From Cymbomonas tetramitiformis (lineage: Eukaryota; Chlorophyta; Pyramimonadophyceae; Pyramimonadales; Pyramimonadaceae), in the NCBI GenBank assembly GCA_001247695.2, contig LGRX02014015.1, forward strand, positions 1 through 17,575: a stretch of DNA of 17,575 nt, written 5' to 3'. The number at the start of each line of letters is the position of its first letter. Position 1 is the stretch's first letter. The notes beneath the pieces are model-generated. The model was not told where the DNA came from. It saw nothing but the letters and a program-made list of their open reading frames with translations, and made no database searches. Below, one piece after another: positions 1 through 9,164 of this stretch. The position numbers and the translations under genes were made by a program.

Positions 1-697
1 GTACACTTTTTTTTTTTCCAGACTAAGCCCATTAACAAAAGAAATGTGCATTAGAGGATAGCCATACTGCAAATATCAACCATATGATAAGATATTCCAT
101 GTGACGTTGACGCTTTCGTTCGCTGTCATCATGCGTGACGCTTTTCGATAATCATCGTCAGCGTCATGCGTCGCTGTTTGATCTGTCACGCTTATTATAA
201 TAAATTTAAAATAAATAATTTATAATATAAAGCCTCTTTAAATATTTGGATGTGGTCGCCAAGGACACATCAAACATGAGAATTGAGACTCAGTGACACG
301 CAAATATGCGAGAATGAGGTTGATGACACTGTCATGAACGTTTCGAATCAAAGGAGTCAGCCTATGGCCGCTTTATTACATTTTTATTTTTGGGAGGGGG
401 CTTCGCCCTCTCCCCACTGACTGAAATGTGCTAGTGTTGATGTTGGGTGTTTGGGCGGTGGGAGGGGGGAAGGGGGGCGGGAGCCCTCCGGGTCAATGCC
501 ATCGATGCTCTCACAATTGGGTGGGGCTTGAGTGCACGAACTTATATCTTATAACCGCCGCGATCTAGTTACTGCACGTCGCCGTGTTTATTTAGTCACC
601 CTGTTTATTCACACGTCACGATCCATCATTTTCTTTCTTTGTTCTGACACACTGACACAACTTGTATCAACCCCACACCAATAAGCCCCCACTATTC
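1..697. repeat. Non-coding DNA with a diverged interspersed-repeat copy
   Basis: I see no gene here. Positions about 236-345 hold one copy of an interspersed repeat that recurs near 1370-1450, 1930-2060 and 2636-2780. Its marks are an ATTTGGATGTGGTCG-like word followed by GTTGATGACACTGTCATGAA. Positions 100-195 hold several GTGACGCTTTTCG-like words, related to the cassette at 1461-1575. Positions 394-500 are G- and C-rich, with a small inverted repeat (GGAGGGGGCTTCGCCCTC). The copies are old and carry no recognisable protein. Confidence 0.5.
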
Positions 698-1186
698 GTG
701 AAGGGAGCGCTGCAAACCGAAATTCGTGCAAACTGGATCTATAAATTTGTGAAGCCCTTTAGCGGTTGAGATGAAAACTGCGAAACGAGATTTCGGTTGC
801 GATTATGTTTGTGAAGGGAGCGCTGCAAACCAAAATTCGTGCAAACTGGATCTATAAATTTGTGAAGCCCTTTAGCGGTTGAGATGAAAACTGCGAAACG
901 AGTTTTCGGTCGTGATTATGTTCGTGAAGGGAGCGCTGCAAACCGAAATTCGTGCAAACTGGATCTATAAATTTGTGAAGCCCTTTAGGGGTTGAGATGA
1001 AAACTGCGAAACGAGTTTGCGGTTGCGATTATGTTTGTGAAGGGAGCGCTGCAAACCGAAATTCGTGCAAACTGGATCTATAAATTTGTGAAGCCCTTTA
1101 GCGGTTGAGATGAAAACTGCGAAACGAGTTTTCGGTTGCGATTATGTTTGTGAAGGGAGCGCTGCAAACCGAAATTCGTGCAAACT
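698..1186. repeat. 113-bp tandem repeat, about 4.3 copies
   Basis: The word GTGAAGGGAGCGCTGCAAAC starts at 698, 811, 924, 1037 and 1150, an exact 113-bp period each time. The last copy stops after about 37 bp at CGTGCAAACT. Copies differ at only a few bases, for example AGCGG versus AGGGG near 989, so the array is young or homogenised. Each unit contains CTATAAATTTGTGAAG and GAGATGAAAACTGCGAAACG. No conserved protein reading is evident. It could be a minisatellite or the internal array of a larger repeat. Confidence 0.95.
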
Positions 1187-3110
1187 TTACACTGCGGATT
1201 GAATTTCATATTTTCATTATTAGATATTAGATTCGTGCAAAGCTTAACACTTTTATTTGAATTGCACAGTGTCACGACTGTTGAGTATAAATATAACTTA
1301 GTACTGTAGTATTATTTCAAATATGACCTATTTATATTTTAAAATAATATGAAGACTTTTATTGACGGTATAAATATTTGGATGTGGATGTGGTCGACTG
1401 GACATTAACACATAAGACGTTAGACGTATGGCATGACATGGCATGAGACGCAGTTCGACTGTCACGCTTTTCGCGCTCACGCTCTTTTAATTTTGAGACT
1501 TCATTTCGTTTAGACCAGGTATAGGTATTCCAAAACGAACATTGATTTCTGTCACGCTTTTCGACTGTCACGCTTGCGCTTTAGTTTACACGCTCACGCA
1601 TGAATATGGAATCGATGTTGTAAATTGTGATCAATATTATTTAATTCGTGAGATCACTGTGTCAACCTTAAGGGTAGGGTGACAATTTTCATATGACAAT
1701 TTGGAATTGGACCCTTTGGAAGGATGACAATTTTCATATTTAATATAATTAAAATTCTATTATGAACATGCCATCTTTATGAATTTATAGCGTCGAAAAT
1801 CGCAACATGACCCCCTATTTTTATTGCCTAGGATCCAAGAATGGTGTGTTTGCCTGATATAAAAAAGTTAACATGTAGATTTATTTATAGAAATTATTTA
1901 TCAGTCGGCTGTACGGGCTGTATGGGCTGGTGACATGACAATTAACATGAGACGCAGTCCGCAAAGCTCCAAGAATAAAAGTTGATGACACTCGTGTTAT
2001 GAACGTCGCGTCGGCTGCGGTATGGGCTTGCCCATGGGCGAGCCCCGCAGGAAAGATATGGCTGGTCGTGCCTCGCAGGGGATTCGGTCGCTTACCATTT
2101 TTTGGGGTGAGGCGATATGTTAATACCGGTCAATCTACGATTGAGGTGTTTGGGTCTGTTCGATTTGTAATTACCAATAATGCATGACACTCGCTTCGCA
2201 TAATGCATGACACTCCTTCTAAACTTTTTAAAATTTTGTCAACATTCTTAATTGCAGAATAGAACCTATCCTTTGCCCGCATCACATTTTGTATGCTGAT
2301 TTGAGATTGATTTTCCCCCACCTGTACGTTCACGTACCCCCTATAAATTTTTCGAGACTCGCGCTCACGCTCTTTTTATTTAGAGACTTCATTTCGTTGC
2401 GACCAGGTAAAACGAGCACTGATTTGTGTCACGCTTTTTCTGTCACGCTTTTCGCGCTCACGCTCTTTTTATTTAGAGCTTTCATTTCGTTTATGGTCAA
2501 TATTTAATTTTATTGAAATTCACGGTGTCGCGACTCTTGAGTATAAATATAAATTTAGCGTTCAAGTATTATTTTATTAAAAATCTTAATAATTAATATT
2601 TTAAAATAAGATGAAGAGCTTTAATTGAGCATAAATATATGGATGTGATCGACATTGACACAAAAACGTATGACACGACATGACATAAAACGCAGTAAAG
2701 CGTTGAGCTGAGATGAGAGCTTCGACAATGAAAGTTGATGACACTGTCATGAACGTCGGTTGTATGGGCTGGCCGAGTCCGATGGAAATCAAGTTGCTTC
2801 TCACATTTTTTTTTTTGGGGGGGGGGTGTGGGGGATGGCGAAGCCCCCCCCCACTGGGGTGGCCGTGACCCGTAGGGGAATCGACAGCTTACTATCTATT
2901 AATTTTTATTCTTTGAAAGGTAGAACAACTGGGCTGTTTGAGCCTCGCAGGTGATTTGGCCTTTTAATTTTTGAGGGTGAGATTGGGCTTCCGCGCCCCC
3001 GTCGTGGCGCCCACTGCGGGGTTGGCTGAGACCGGCTCGAAGGGGGTTGAGACCAGTGTTGTCAGTAGCTAGTGTCATGAAAGTAGGTCCGACAGTAGGT
3101 ATGACAGTAG
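1187..3110. repeat. Diverged, alternating interspersed repeats
   Basis: There is no convincing gene. Two segments alternate. The first (about 1258-1460 and 2514-2700, tails near 1930-2060 and 2729-2780) has CTCTTGAGTATAAATATAA-like and TATTTTAAAATAA words, then GGATGTG..GTCGAC, CATGACAT.A.ACGCAG and GTTGATGACACT. The second (about 1461-1575 and 2355-2492) has GTCACGCTTTTCGCGCTCAC followed by TTCATTTCGTT and GACCAGGTA. Similarity looks like roughly 70-80 percent by eye. The DNA just before element A (3060-3110) is rich in GACAGTAGGT-like words. Confidence 0.6.
2306..2346. repeat. 41-bp repeat, copy 1 (palindrome GTACGTTCACGTAC)
   Basis: This stretch matches 7276-7316 at 40 of 41 positions in the same orientation. 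Its core is a poly-pyrimidine run, then CCTGTACGTTCACGTACCCC, then CTATAA. Within it GTACGT-TC-ACGTAC is an inverted repeat. Similarity fades quickly outside the 41 bp. Confidence 0.9.
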
Positions 3111-3377
3111 TCTCACGGAGAGACTGATTTACCCCCCTCACTATAAGGTGGGGGGCCTGTCTCTTGTTGTCCCCCTTCGGAGAGAAGTGTCACACGCAGC
3201 ATCAGTCATCGGTAGCTCGGAACACACAAAAGCATAAAACTCTCTAAGCCTTTTATGTTATCATCTTAGTATTCCGAAAGCGAGTGTTCACTGACTGCAC
3301 GTTCTGTGATAGATATATATCTGACTATATATATATATATATATCCCCCACCAGCCAGAGAATCACACTTCTCATCA
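3111..3377 (+). repeat. 5' LTR of element A
   Basis: The repeat starts TCTCACGGAG (TGTCACGGAG in the 3' copy) and ends CTTCTCATCA. It holds a C-run/G-run inverted repeat around CTATAAGG and a TA microsatellite near 3325-3345. A TGTCACACGCAGCATCAGTC word is shared in part with the LTR fragment of element C. If the start is the usual TG, the second base has mutated to C in this copy. Confidence 0.9.
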
Positions 3378-3583
3378 GGTTACGGGTCACCACCTCTTTT
3401 GGTGGCATTTTCTTTTTGGGATTGCTAATTTCCGTCTCGCCGAACGTACCGGTCACCACAGACTCGTCACCTTATCGACTACCACGTCTTCACGGACTTC
3501 ACCACGTCGTGATTTTTTCTCGCGACTAACAAATTTAACAACAGATTCGTTTCCTAATTAACGACCGATTTACCACTTACACC

Positions 3584-5121
3584 ATGTCTACTTCATCAAC
3601 CAAACCACGCGGAGTACTTAGGGGTTTGCTCACCCCGAAGCCATCTTCGCCCGCGACTTCTACGCGTTCGGTGTCCGGTGGTGCTACGCCACCTCTCGCT
3701 GAACCTGCGGTCGTGGAAGACCCAATTTTGAGCACAAACGATGGGTTTGTACGAGAGAAGCCTACCCATCGCGAGATTCGACCCATGGACTTCCTCGAGA
3801 ATTCTACCACTCTCCGCAACACCCCATACCGCGCTTCTACGCGTGGGGTGTTGTCCGACGCTCTCACCAAGACCTTTGACTACGCCGACAATGTGATCGA
3901 CATCCTCAAGGCGCGTGGTTACCAACCCAAGGCCTCTGGAGTCACTTTGGAGGGTAGTGGTGCGCGGGAGGATTTCCTCGCTCTGCGTTCGGCCATGATC
4001 GCCGTCCTCGACTCCGTCAATTCCGTCGAGACCGCCAAGATCTTCGACCTCGAGTTGGCCTACGCCTCTTATCACTACGACGTCAACTACATGGTCTTCA
4101 CGATGTTATCCGTCTTGCTTCGTGGAGGAGCCCTTGCCATCTACCACACCGCCGCCAAACGTTATCCCTTTGACGGACGCGCTCTCCTCCTTCGTCTTCA
4201 CTTCGAGGTGGAGGGCATTCACCGATCCGACAAGGGCGCCTACATGGAGAGCATGCGGTCCTTGCGCGTGGATGAGCGCGAGGACCCACAACACGTCATC
4301 GACAAGTTCCGTAATTTGGCGGACAAACACCGCCAGTACCACACTGACTTCTCCGACTCCGCCCACGTCGAGACGTTCCTCGTGGTGCTTGAGAAGTCCG
4401 CTGACGAGTCCCCCTACGAGGTCCCCCTGTACCAGAGCATCATTGAGGACCTCTACACCAACGACTTCACCCCCTCCTTCGACACCGTCGCCCTTCGCGT
4501 CCGCCGCGTTTGGCAGCGCGACGGCGTCAGCAGGCTCGCTCGATTCCCGACCCCTAGCGTGCCTGACTCTGGTGGTGCTGGGTTGAGCAAGTCTGGTGGT
4601 GCGAAGGCTTACTCCTTCCGCCCCAAGACTGTGCACCCTGCTGTTGGTGATTGGGCTTCGGGCCCTGGCCCCTACCGTAATTGGCAGGGACAAGGCCACC
4701 CGTGCCTGGTCTGTTTCAGGATGTGGGGGCTGACCGACGTGCACGAGGCCAGCAAGGGGCTATGCCCCTACGTGTGCAAGGCCGCGTTTTCGGACGGCCG
4801 TGCCTTGCCTTCGGCTTGCGACCCTCCGCCGCGGCCCGACCCTCAGCATCGTGCACCGGCAGCAGCGGCTAATCCGCAGCAGCCGGCGTCGGCTTTCACG
4901 TTTCAGCTGCCGCATGATTTGGCCGCCGCCCTTCCTGACCCTCTGGACCAGCCCGCCGAGGTGGAGCCGCTTGATACCTTGATTAGCTGTCTACGGACGA
5001 CGATGAGCCCTTCAACCCCAGCCTCGCCATGATTGCGGGCTACGACGAGATCGACGAAGACGATGAAGATTGGCCAGCTTTTGCTGAGAGCCCCGTGTGG
5101 ATTCCGGGGCTCACGCGCTAA
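3584..5121 (+). CDS. Gag-like structural protein of element A, with an apparent frame change near the 3' end
   Basis: The frame opens at ATG 3584 (A at -3) and runs 482 codons to a stop at 5030-5032. Residues about 1-70 are Ser/Thr/Pro-rich. Residues about 80-330 are helical and charged, like a capsid region. At residues 374-398 there is a Cys/His cluster, C-x2-C-x9-H-x6-C-x3-C, which may be a divergent zinc knuckle. After it comes a Pro/Ala-rich spacer. From about 4990 the better coding signal moves to the -1 frame, which stays open to a TAA at 5119-5121 and gives an acidic tail (DEIDEDDEDW). The shift must fall between 4987 and 5030. No classical slippery heptamer is obvious, so a mutation is as likely as programmed shifting. 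The Gag role is inferred from context and layout. Confidence 0.75.
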
Positions 5122-5270
5122 TTCCGTAGACAGTACTGTGTAGTCCTGCTCCGCTTCAATCTTAGCAGCATGAATTGTAAAGGGCTCCTTAGGGTTCATG
5201 ATGTAGGATGGCCGGCAGGCCTTTGTGACACTGCTTTCTGTTTCCACCTCTCTCCTTCTGGAGGAGGTGG
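5122..5270 (+). other. 3' untranslated part and polypurine tract of element A
   Basis: The region lies between the acidic-tail stop and the 3' LTR. Its last bases, GGAGGAGGTGG, are the likely polypurine tract that primes plus-strand synthesis in LTR elements. An open frame on the minus strand crosses this segment but has no recognisable domain. Confidence 0.5.
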
Positions 5271-5535
5271 TGTCACGGAGAGACTGACTTACCCCCCTCA
5301 CTATAAGGTGGGGGGCCTGTCTCTTGTTGTCCCCCTTCGGAGAGGAGTGTCACACGCAGCATCAGTCATCGGTAGCTCGGAACACACAGAAGCATAAAAC
5401 TCTCTAAGCCTTTTATGTTATTATCTTAGTATTCCGAAAGCGAGTGTTCACTGACTGCACGTTCTGTGATAGATATATATCTGACTATATATATATATAT
5501 ATCCCCCACCAGCCAGAGAATCTCACTTCTCATCA
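5271..5535 (+). repeat. 3' LTR of element A
   Basis: This copy starts TGTCACGGAG and ends TCTCATCA, so it has the usual TG...CA ends. It is about 97 percent identical by eye to 3111-3377. Differences include T/C at 3124, A/G near 3186, A/G near 3230, C/T near 3262 and one TA step in the microsatellite. Confidence 0.92.
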
Positions 5536-5815
5536 TAGTCCAGAGCTACTGTGACAGTAGACCTGGTCGAAAAAACCAATAGTTATGGGGTCAGTAACTT
5601 GCACGAGAATGACGGTAGCTACTGTAGATGACAGTAGCTAATTTCGTCAGTAGATACTGTCATAGACAGTAGCTACTGTCGTTTCAACAGTCGTTCAGGG
5701 TGAGTAACTGTTCTTCTTGTCTTGCGTTGCTAAAAATGGAGTACTCTGGTTGGTCCACCTCGGATGACACGTCTGCGGACAAGGGTTCTTGTCAAGTCGC
5801 CGCTTATTTAAATTT
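5536..5815. repeat. GACAGTAG/CTACTGTC-rich DNA
   Basis: There is no gene. The words GACAGTAG, CTACTGTC and near variants recur many times, on both strands, from 5550 to 5700. At 5665-5680 they form a perfect 16-bp palindrome, GACAGTAGCTACTGTC. The same words flank element A on its left (3060-3110), so the element appears to have inserted into this array. Confidence 0.7.
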
Positions 5816-5925
5816 ATACACGAAAAAGTAAAATATAAAAATATAAAAATATTCAGAAATATTCAGAAATATTTTAAAATATTTATATGAAAAATATTCA
5901 AAATATTTATATGAAAAATATCCTG
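5816..5925. repeat. AT-rich block with short tandem repeats
   Basis: The block is almost pure A and T. It contains AAATATTCAG-like units and then two copies of a 24-bp unit (ATTTATATGAAAAATATTC..) starting at 5881 and 5905. No coding signal is seen. It is followed abruptly by GC-rich sequence. Confidence 0.75.
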
Positions 5926-6147
5926 AGGAGCATAAATGCTAATGACGTGTCCCAGATCAGCTCCCCTGCCTCGCCTGCGCCCCGGCGACCCCCCCCGGCT
6001 CTCCGGGGGGGCCACCGAGGCGCCTGTACCGCTGCGACAACTCTGCCTCCATCGCGCATTGTCAAGACAGGCAGTGCCTGACAACTACCTCATGTCGAAA
6101 ATGTCATCTCACCGCATTATTGCATCTCACTGCATTATTACATTTCA

Positions 6148-6213
6148 CCGCGCACCGCACGCGCACCGCCCCCACACCGCCCGCGCACCGCCCGCGCACC
6201 GCCCGCGCACCTC
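6148..6213. repeat. C-rich tandem repeat, CCGCCCGCGCA unit
   Basis: Imperfect copies of an approximately 11-bp unit built on CGCGCACCGCC run head to tail. The last three are nearly exact. The sequence from 5926 to 6148 has no gene that I can support. Confidence 0.8.
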
Positions 6214-6247
6214 GATATACTTTCGAACTACTGCCATAACCCCTATA

Positions 6248-6319
6248 GCTACTGTCGCAACTACTGCTACTGTCGCAACTACTGCTATTGTCGCAACCAC
6301 TGCTACTGTCGCACCTACT
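6248..6319. repeat. 18-bp tandem repeat, four copies
   Basis: The unit GCTACTGTCGCAACTACT occurs at 6248, 6266, 6284 and 6302; the first two copies are identical and the others differ at one or two bases. The ACTGTCG word continues irregularly to about 6412. The unit shares the CTACTGTC core with the repeats beside element A. Confidence 0.92.
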
Positions 6320-6439
6320 GTCAATTTCATGCAAGTTACTGACCCCACTAACTACTGTCGACATACTGTCGAGCCCATAAATAGTACCTACTATACTGTC
6401 GACTATACTGTGCCCCATAAGTGACCTACTGACAAGAGG

Positions 6440-6528
6440 TAGTTATAGCTGCCACGTCAGACTATATGCTCTGGACTGTGCCGCCGGCACAGTCCAGAGC
6501 ATATAGTCTGACGTGGCAGCTATAACTA
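6440..6528. repeat. Perfect inverted repeat: 44-bp arms, 1-nt spacer
   Basis: Arm 1 (6440-6483, starting TAGTTATAGCTGCC) is the exact reverse complement of arm 2 (6485-6528, ending GGCAGCTATAACTA), with one C between. GACAAG at 6431-6436 and CTTGTC just after the right arm extend the symmetry imperfectly. As RNA this would be a long hairpin with almost no loop; as DNA it could extrude a cruciform. Each arm carries TGCCACGTCA. It may be a fold-back element, a small-RNA precursor or a recent inverted duplication. Confidence 0.97.
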
Positions 6529-7190
6529 GCTTGTCGCTCGCTCGTCTTCGATTGATCCTACGGTCGCATTGCTCGCTCAAACCCGAATGCTATTTCTTGC
6601 CACGTCACTATCATAACTTTTGAGCTCTGTTTCCAAATCCTTGATGCTGTTCGACATTTTGCTCTCTCCTCCCGAAATTTGGAAACGAAGCGACAGCATC
6701 GAGCATTTGGAAACAACATCGAGCAGCCCGCGACAGCCCGCGACAACCCGCGACAGCCGATTCATTCGCGTTTTTTTCGCGGTTCGGCACGATTGTTCTC
6801 TTTTGGCGACCTTTCGCGTGAATCGGCTCCCATAAGCTTCCCTTATGCGAAGGTGGGATAAGGCGAATGGCGTTCCCACGGTGGTAGGGGCGGGGTTGGG
6901 GAGGGAACACCAATGTGCACCCACTATCGGGAAAGCCAATCAGAACATGCCAGCTCAAAGATGCCATTGCGATACGACTTTTGTAAGTGCACAAATGGCA
7001 AATCACCATTTGTTGTCGATGACGAGCGAGCGACAACAATGGTTGAGACATCAAATTTCAAAATATTTGCTACTATGCTTCAGATAACACTATTGGTTGC
7101 AAATACTGAATTTTGATTTGTAGATATTTGGATACTGTGATGTTCAATCTTCTATTTTATTGGTCGATCTACTGACCAATAAACGAGGCG
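6529..7190. other. Intergenic DNA with small repeats
   Basis: No gene is supported. An imperfect inverted repeat pairs 6629-6651 with 6692-6714 (GTTTCCAAATCC..GATGCTGT). Three copies of the 10-bp unit CAGCCCGCGA start at 6724. A CCAAT word lies near 6936. At 7157-7165 and 7174-7182 TTATTGGTC and GACCAATAA form a 9-bp-arm hairpin containing two opposed CCAAT boxes. Confidence 0.55.
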
Positions 7191-7275
7191 CATGCCATGC
7201 CATGCTATGTCATGCGATGCGAATGCCACAGAATTCAGAACGAACAACTACTCGCAACCACAATCAATTTTGGAA

Positions 7276-7316
7276 ATTGATTTTTCCCCACCTGTACGTT
7301 CACGTACCCCCTATAA
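7276..7316. repeat. 41-bp repeat, copy 2, upstream of the PAP gene
   Basis: This is the second copy of the element at 2306-2346, with one mismatch. It ends in CTATAATATT about 165 bp before the likely PAP start codon, so it may serve as part of that promoter. That role is inferred only from position; the other copy lies in gene-poor repeats. Confidence 0.85.
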
Positions 7317-7480
7317 TATTTCTAATAGAATTATAAAGAACATGCGATGGTCACAAGGTTACAAGTGGTCACTGTGTCCACATATTTATTACAGAAGAAA
7401 ATCTCGTTTCGACCGAGGCAGCAGACTCCAAGACGAGACGAGAAACGCAACCTGCGGTTTTCTCATAGGAGGAGGAGAAT

Positions 7481-8556
7481 ATGGAGCTAAAAAGCGTCAC
7501 GATGATCTACATGCATGCAAGCCCGGCTTCTACTGCAACGAATGGCACTTCTTCGCTTGCGAAAAAGCACGGCTGCCGTTCAGCACTATTTACTTGGAGA
7601 AAGCAAGGAGGGTGTAAACCGAGACGACGTGCGTTAAGCCAAGCCGTTGCAGGATTAGGTTTGGGATATATACCTTCATATGAGCCATCACGAAACTCTC
7701 TTTTAGATATGATACGAAATAAAAATCGTGGAAGAAGCTGCTCTCCTGAGGAGAGAGCGGATATTCTTGCGGTGTTCGAGGAGCTGGAGCTTTTGAAGCC
7801 AGCTCCGGGAACTCTGTTGCAAGACGCTGAACTCGCCAAATTACTAGATGGCCAATGGTTCTTGCAGTATACCGCCTCTGGTACTGAAGAGACTGCTGCT
7901 GAAACTGTTCCCGGTACGGGCTGTGCTTTCTTTGTGTTTTTAGACGTGAGAAAGTTCCGATCTCTTAAGTCGCCTGCGAGGCTACTTAAAGCTTTCTACA
8001 GAATCAGAAAATGCTCGTACAGTTACAGACTGTAGCACTGCTGCAGAACCTGTTATCTGCCGAGCACCTCCCCTAAGAATTATTCTTCCGAGAATGCAGT
8101 GGTGCACGTATATATACGGTACAATGCGATCCGTCAATATCGCCTTTCCCCTTGGTGTCTTGTGAACTAAGTGACGAACATGGTTCTTCAGGGTCTGTTA
8201 ATGCCGCGGGCATCGAGGTGGACACGTCCAATAACGCCACCATAGTCCAGCAAAATATTGACGTGAACAGGCAGACACTGCAAAACCTGGTCCTGACGCG
8301 GTGGGGTGGATATTACGTGGACGCCAAGTTCAAATGCTCGGAGTCCTGTGGCCAGCGGGCTGACATTACTTTTGAGACGTTTGGGTTTCAAATAGGCCCT
8401 TTGCGCTTTAGTACTAAACTGTTGTTTGCGCTCATTAACTGGAAACGAAAAGACGGTGGTGCTTGGCTAACAACGACTTTTGTGGACGATTCAATGAGGC
8501 TCGCACGAGGAAATAAAGGGTCAGTTTTCATTCTGACCAAGAAAGAAAGAATTTGA
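7481..8556 (+). CDS. Plastid-lipid-associated protein (PAP/fibrillin family), two exons
   Basis: Fibrillins are plastid proteins that bind lipids in thylakoids and lipid globules. Exon 1 (7481-7913) and exon 2 (8192-8556) join in phase 1 to give 265 residues. Residues 1-50 are Ser/Thr/Ala- and basic-rich with few acids, like a plastid transit peptide. The domain starts near residue 70. DGQWFLQYTA (123-132) is the family's N-terminal tryptophan motif. SVNAAGIEVDTSNNA (146-160) and WLTTTFVDDSMRLARGNKGS (236-255) match the family's middle and C-terminal signatures. Total length is normal for the family. The start is uncertain: ATG 7481 follows a purine-rich stretch, and ATG 7502 is an alternative. 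An upstream exon cannot be excluded. The family call is strong; the subfamily is not resolved. Confidence 0.85.
7914..8191 (+). other. Intron of the PAP gene (278 bp, GT-AG)
   Basis: The donor reads CCCG|GTACGG and the acceptor TTCTTCAG|GGTCTG. Joining them keeps the frame (phase 1) and connects the two halves of the PAP domain without extra residues. A CTTTCCCC pyrimidine run and an ACTAAG branch-point-like word lie 20-50 bp before the acceptor. Without splicing, exon 1 would stop at 8035 and the C-terminal half would be lost. Confidence 0.8.
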
Positions 8557-9142
8557 ACCGGCGTATCTCTCCAATAGTTTTTCACAATAACCGCACTCAA
8601 CTTGGACAAATCGATCTGGAGCTCACTGCGCAGCGCGGTGTGACATCAGATGGGCATCGTAACTTTATATTTATTTGAAAATGTTGTGTAGCTGAAATAC
8701 TCACATAGATATTCTGCCATCGTCGATGTTAATGCAAAAGATGTTGATTTATGGAGGATCATCTGAATAACCTTATCAGCATTGAGGTCTGATTTCGGCA
8801 TTCTGACTTAAAAACTGATGCTTGATTCTTTGTTAAGCTCCTCGGTGTCACAAAGAGTTCCCTTGCAGACAGGAAAGCCAAAGTTGTTCATACAGATCAG
8901 ACAAAGGATAGTTGGAAGTATTTGTGTTCGAGTATATGGTCCGTCACATCCCGTGCACTCCTAGCTATACGTCTCGCGACGCGAGATAAAGCAAAATTAC
9001 GGCAGTCTGGAATAGGACTCTATCTTGTACACGTTGTCCTGGTGTATATTACTAAGTATGATTCGAGTGTCCGCGAGCAACGCCAGTATGTGTGGTGAAA
9101 CATACACACTGCTTATCTGCCAATCTGCATATATGTATATAT
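8557..9142. other. Region 3' of the PAP gene, nothing recognised
   Basis: This holds the PAP 3' untranslated region and intergenic DNA. No RNA gene, repeat or coding signal is convincing on either strand. No strong AATAAA signal follows the stop directly. Confidence 0.4.
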
Positions 9143-9164
9143 ATATATACAACGTTGTATATAT
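9143..9164. repeat. Perfect 22-bp palindrome within a TA microsatellite
   Basis: Eleven-bp arms meet at AACGTT (ATATACAACGTTGTATAT in the centre). It adjoins a TATATA run on the left and the CGATTATCG-rich region on the right. Confidence 0.9.

Larger units (their letters stand above)
3111..5535 (+). mobile_element. Element A: complete non-autonomous, gag-only LTR retrotransposon
   Basis: Two direct repeats (3111-3377 and 5271-5535) flank one gag-like reading frame. Before the 3' repeat lies a short purine-rich tract (5261-5270). No protease, integrase, reverse transcriptase or RNase H is present. At 2.4 kb with gag alone, it fits the TR-GAG type of non-autonomous element known from plants. 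The repeats differ by about seven substitutions plus one TA-dinucleotide step, so insertion was not very recent. No TGG-type primer-binding site is seen after 3377; the sequence there is GGTTACGGGTCACC. TAGTC occurs at 3108-3112 and 5536-5540, which could be a 5-bp target duplication if the LTR starts at TCACGG rather than TGTCACGG. The element sits in GACAGTAG-rich DNA. Confidence 0.85.

Noticed and set aside
698..1186. Regularly spaced repeats resembling a CRISPR array
   Set aside because: The whole 113-bp unit repeats with no unique spacers, and the DNA is eukaryotic.
3378..3400. Primer-binding site after the element A 5' LTR
   Set aside because: The sequence GGTTACGGGTCACC lacks the TGG complement to a tRNA CCA end, so I could not assign a primer.
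4106..4744. Long open frame on the minus strand (212 codons)
   Set aside because: It lies wholly inside the element A gag on the opposite strand, in GC-rich codons that suppress stops, and shows no domain. The plus-strand frame is longer and fits the LTR context.
4903..5301. Minus-strand open frame spanning the gag end, 3' untranslated part and LTR
   Set aside because: It crosses the polypurine tract and the LTR boundary and matches no family; most likely chance.
7192..7617. Plus-strand frame overlapping PAP exon 1 in another register
   Set aside because: It shows no domain, contains the 41-bp repeat, and conflicts with the PAP frame that carries the family motifs.
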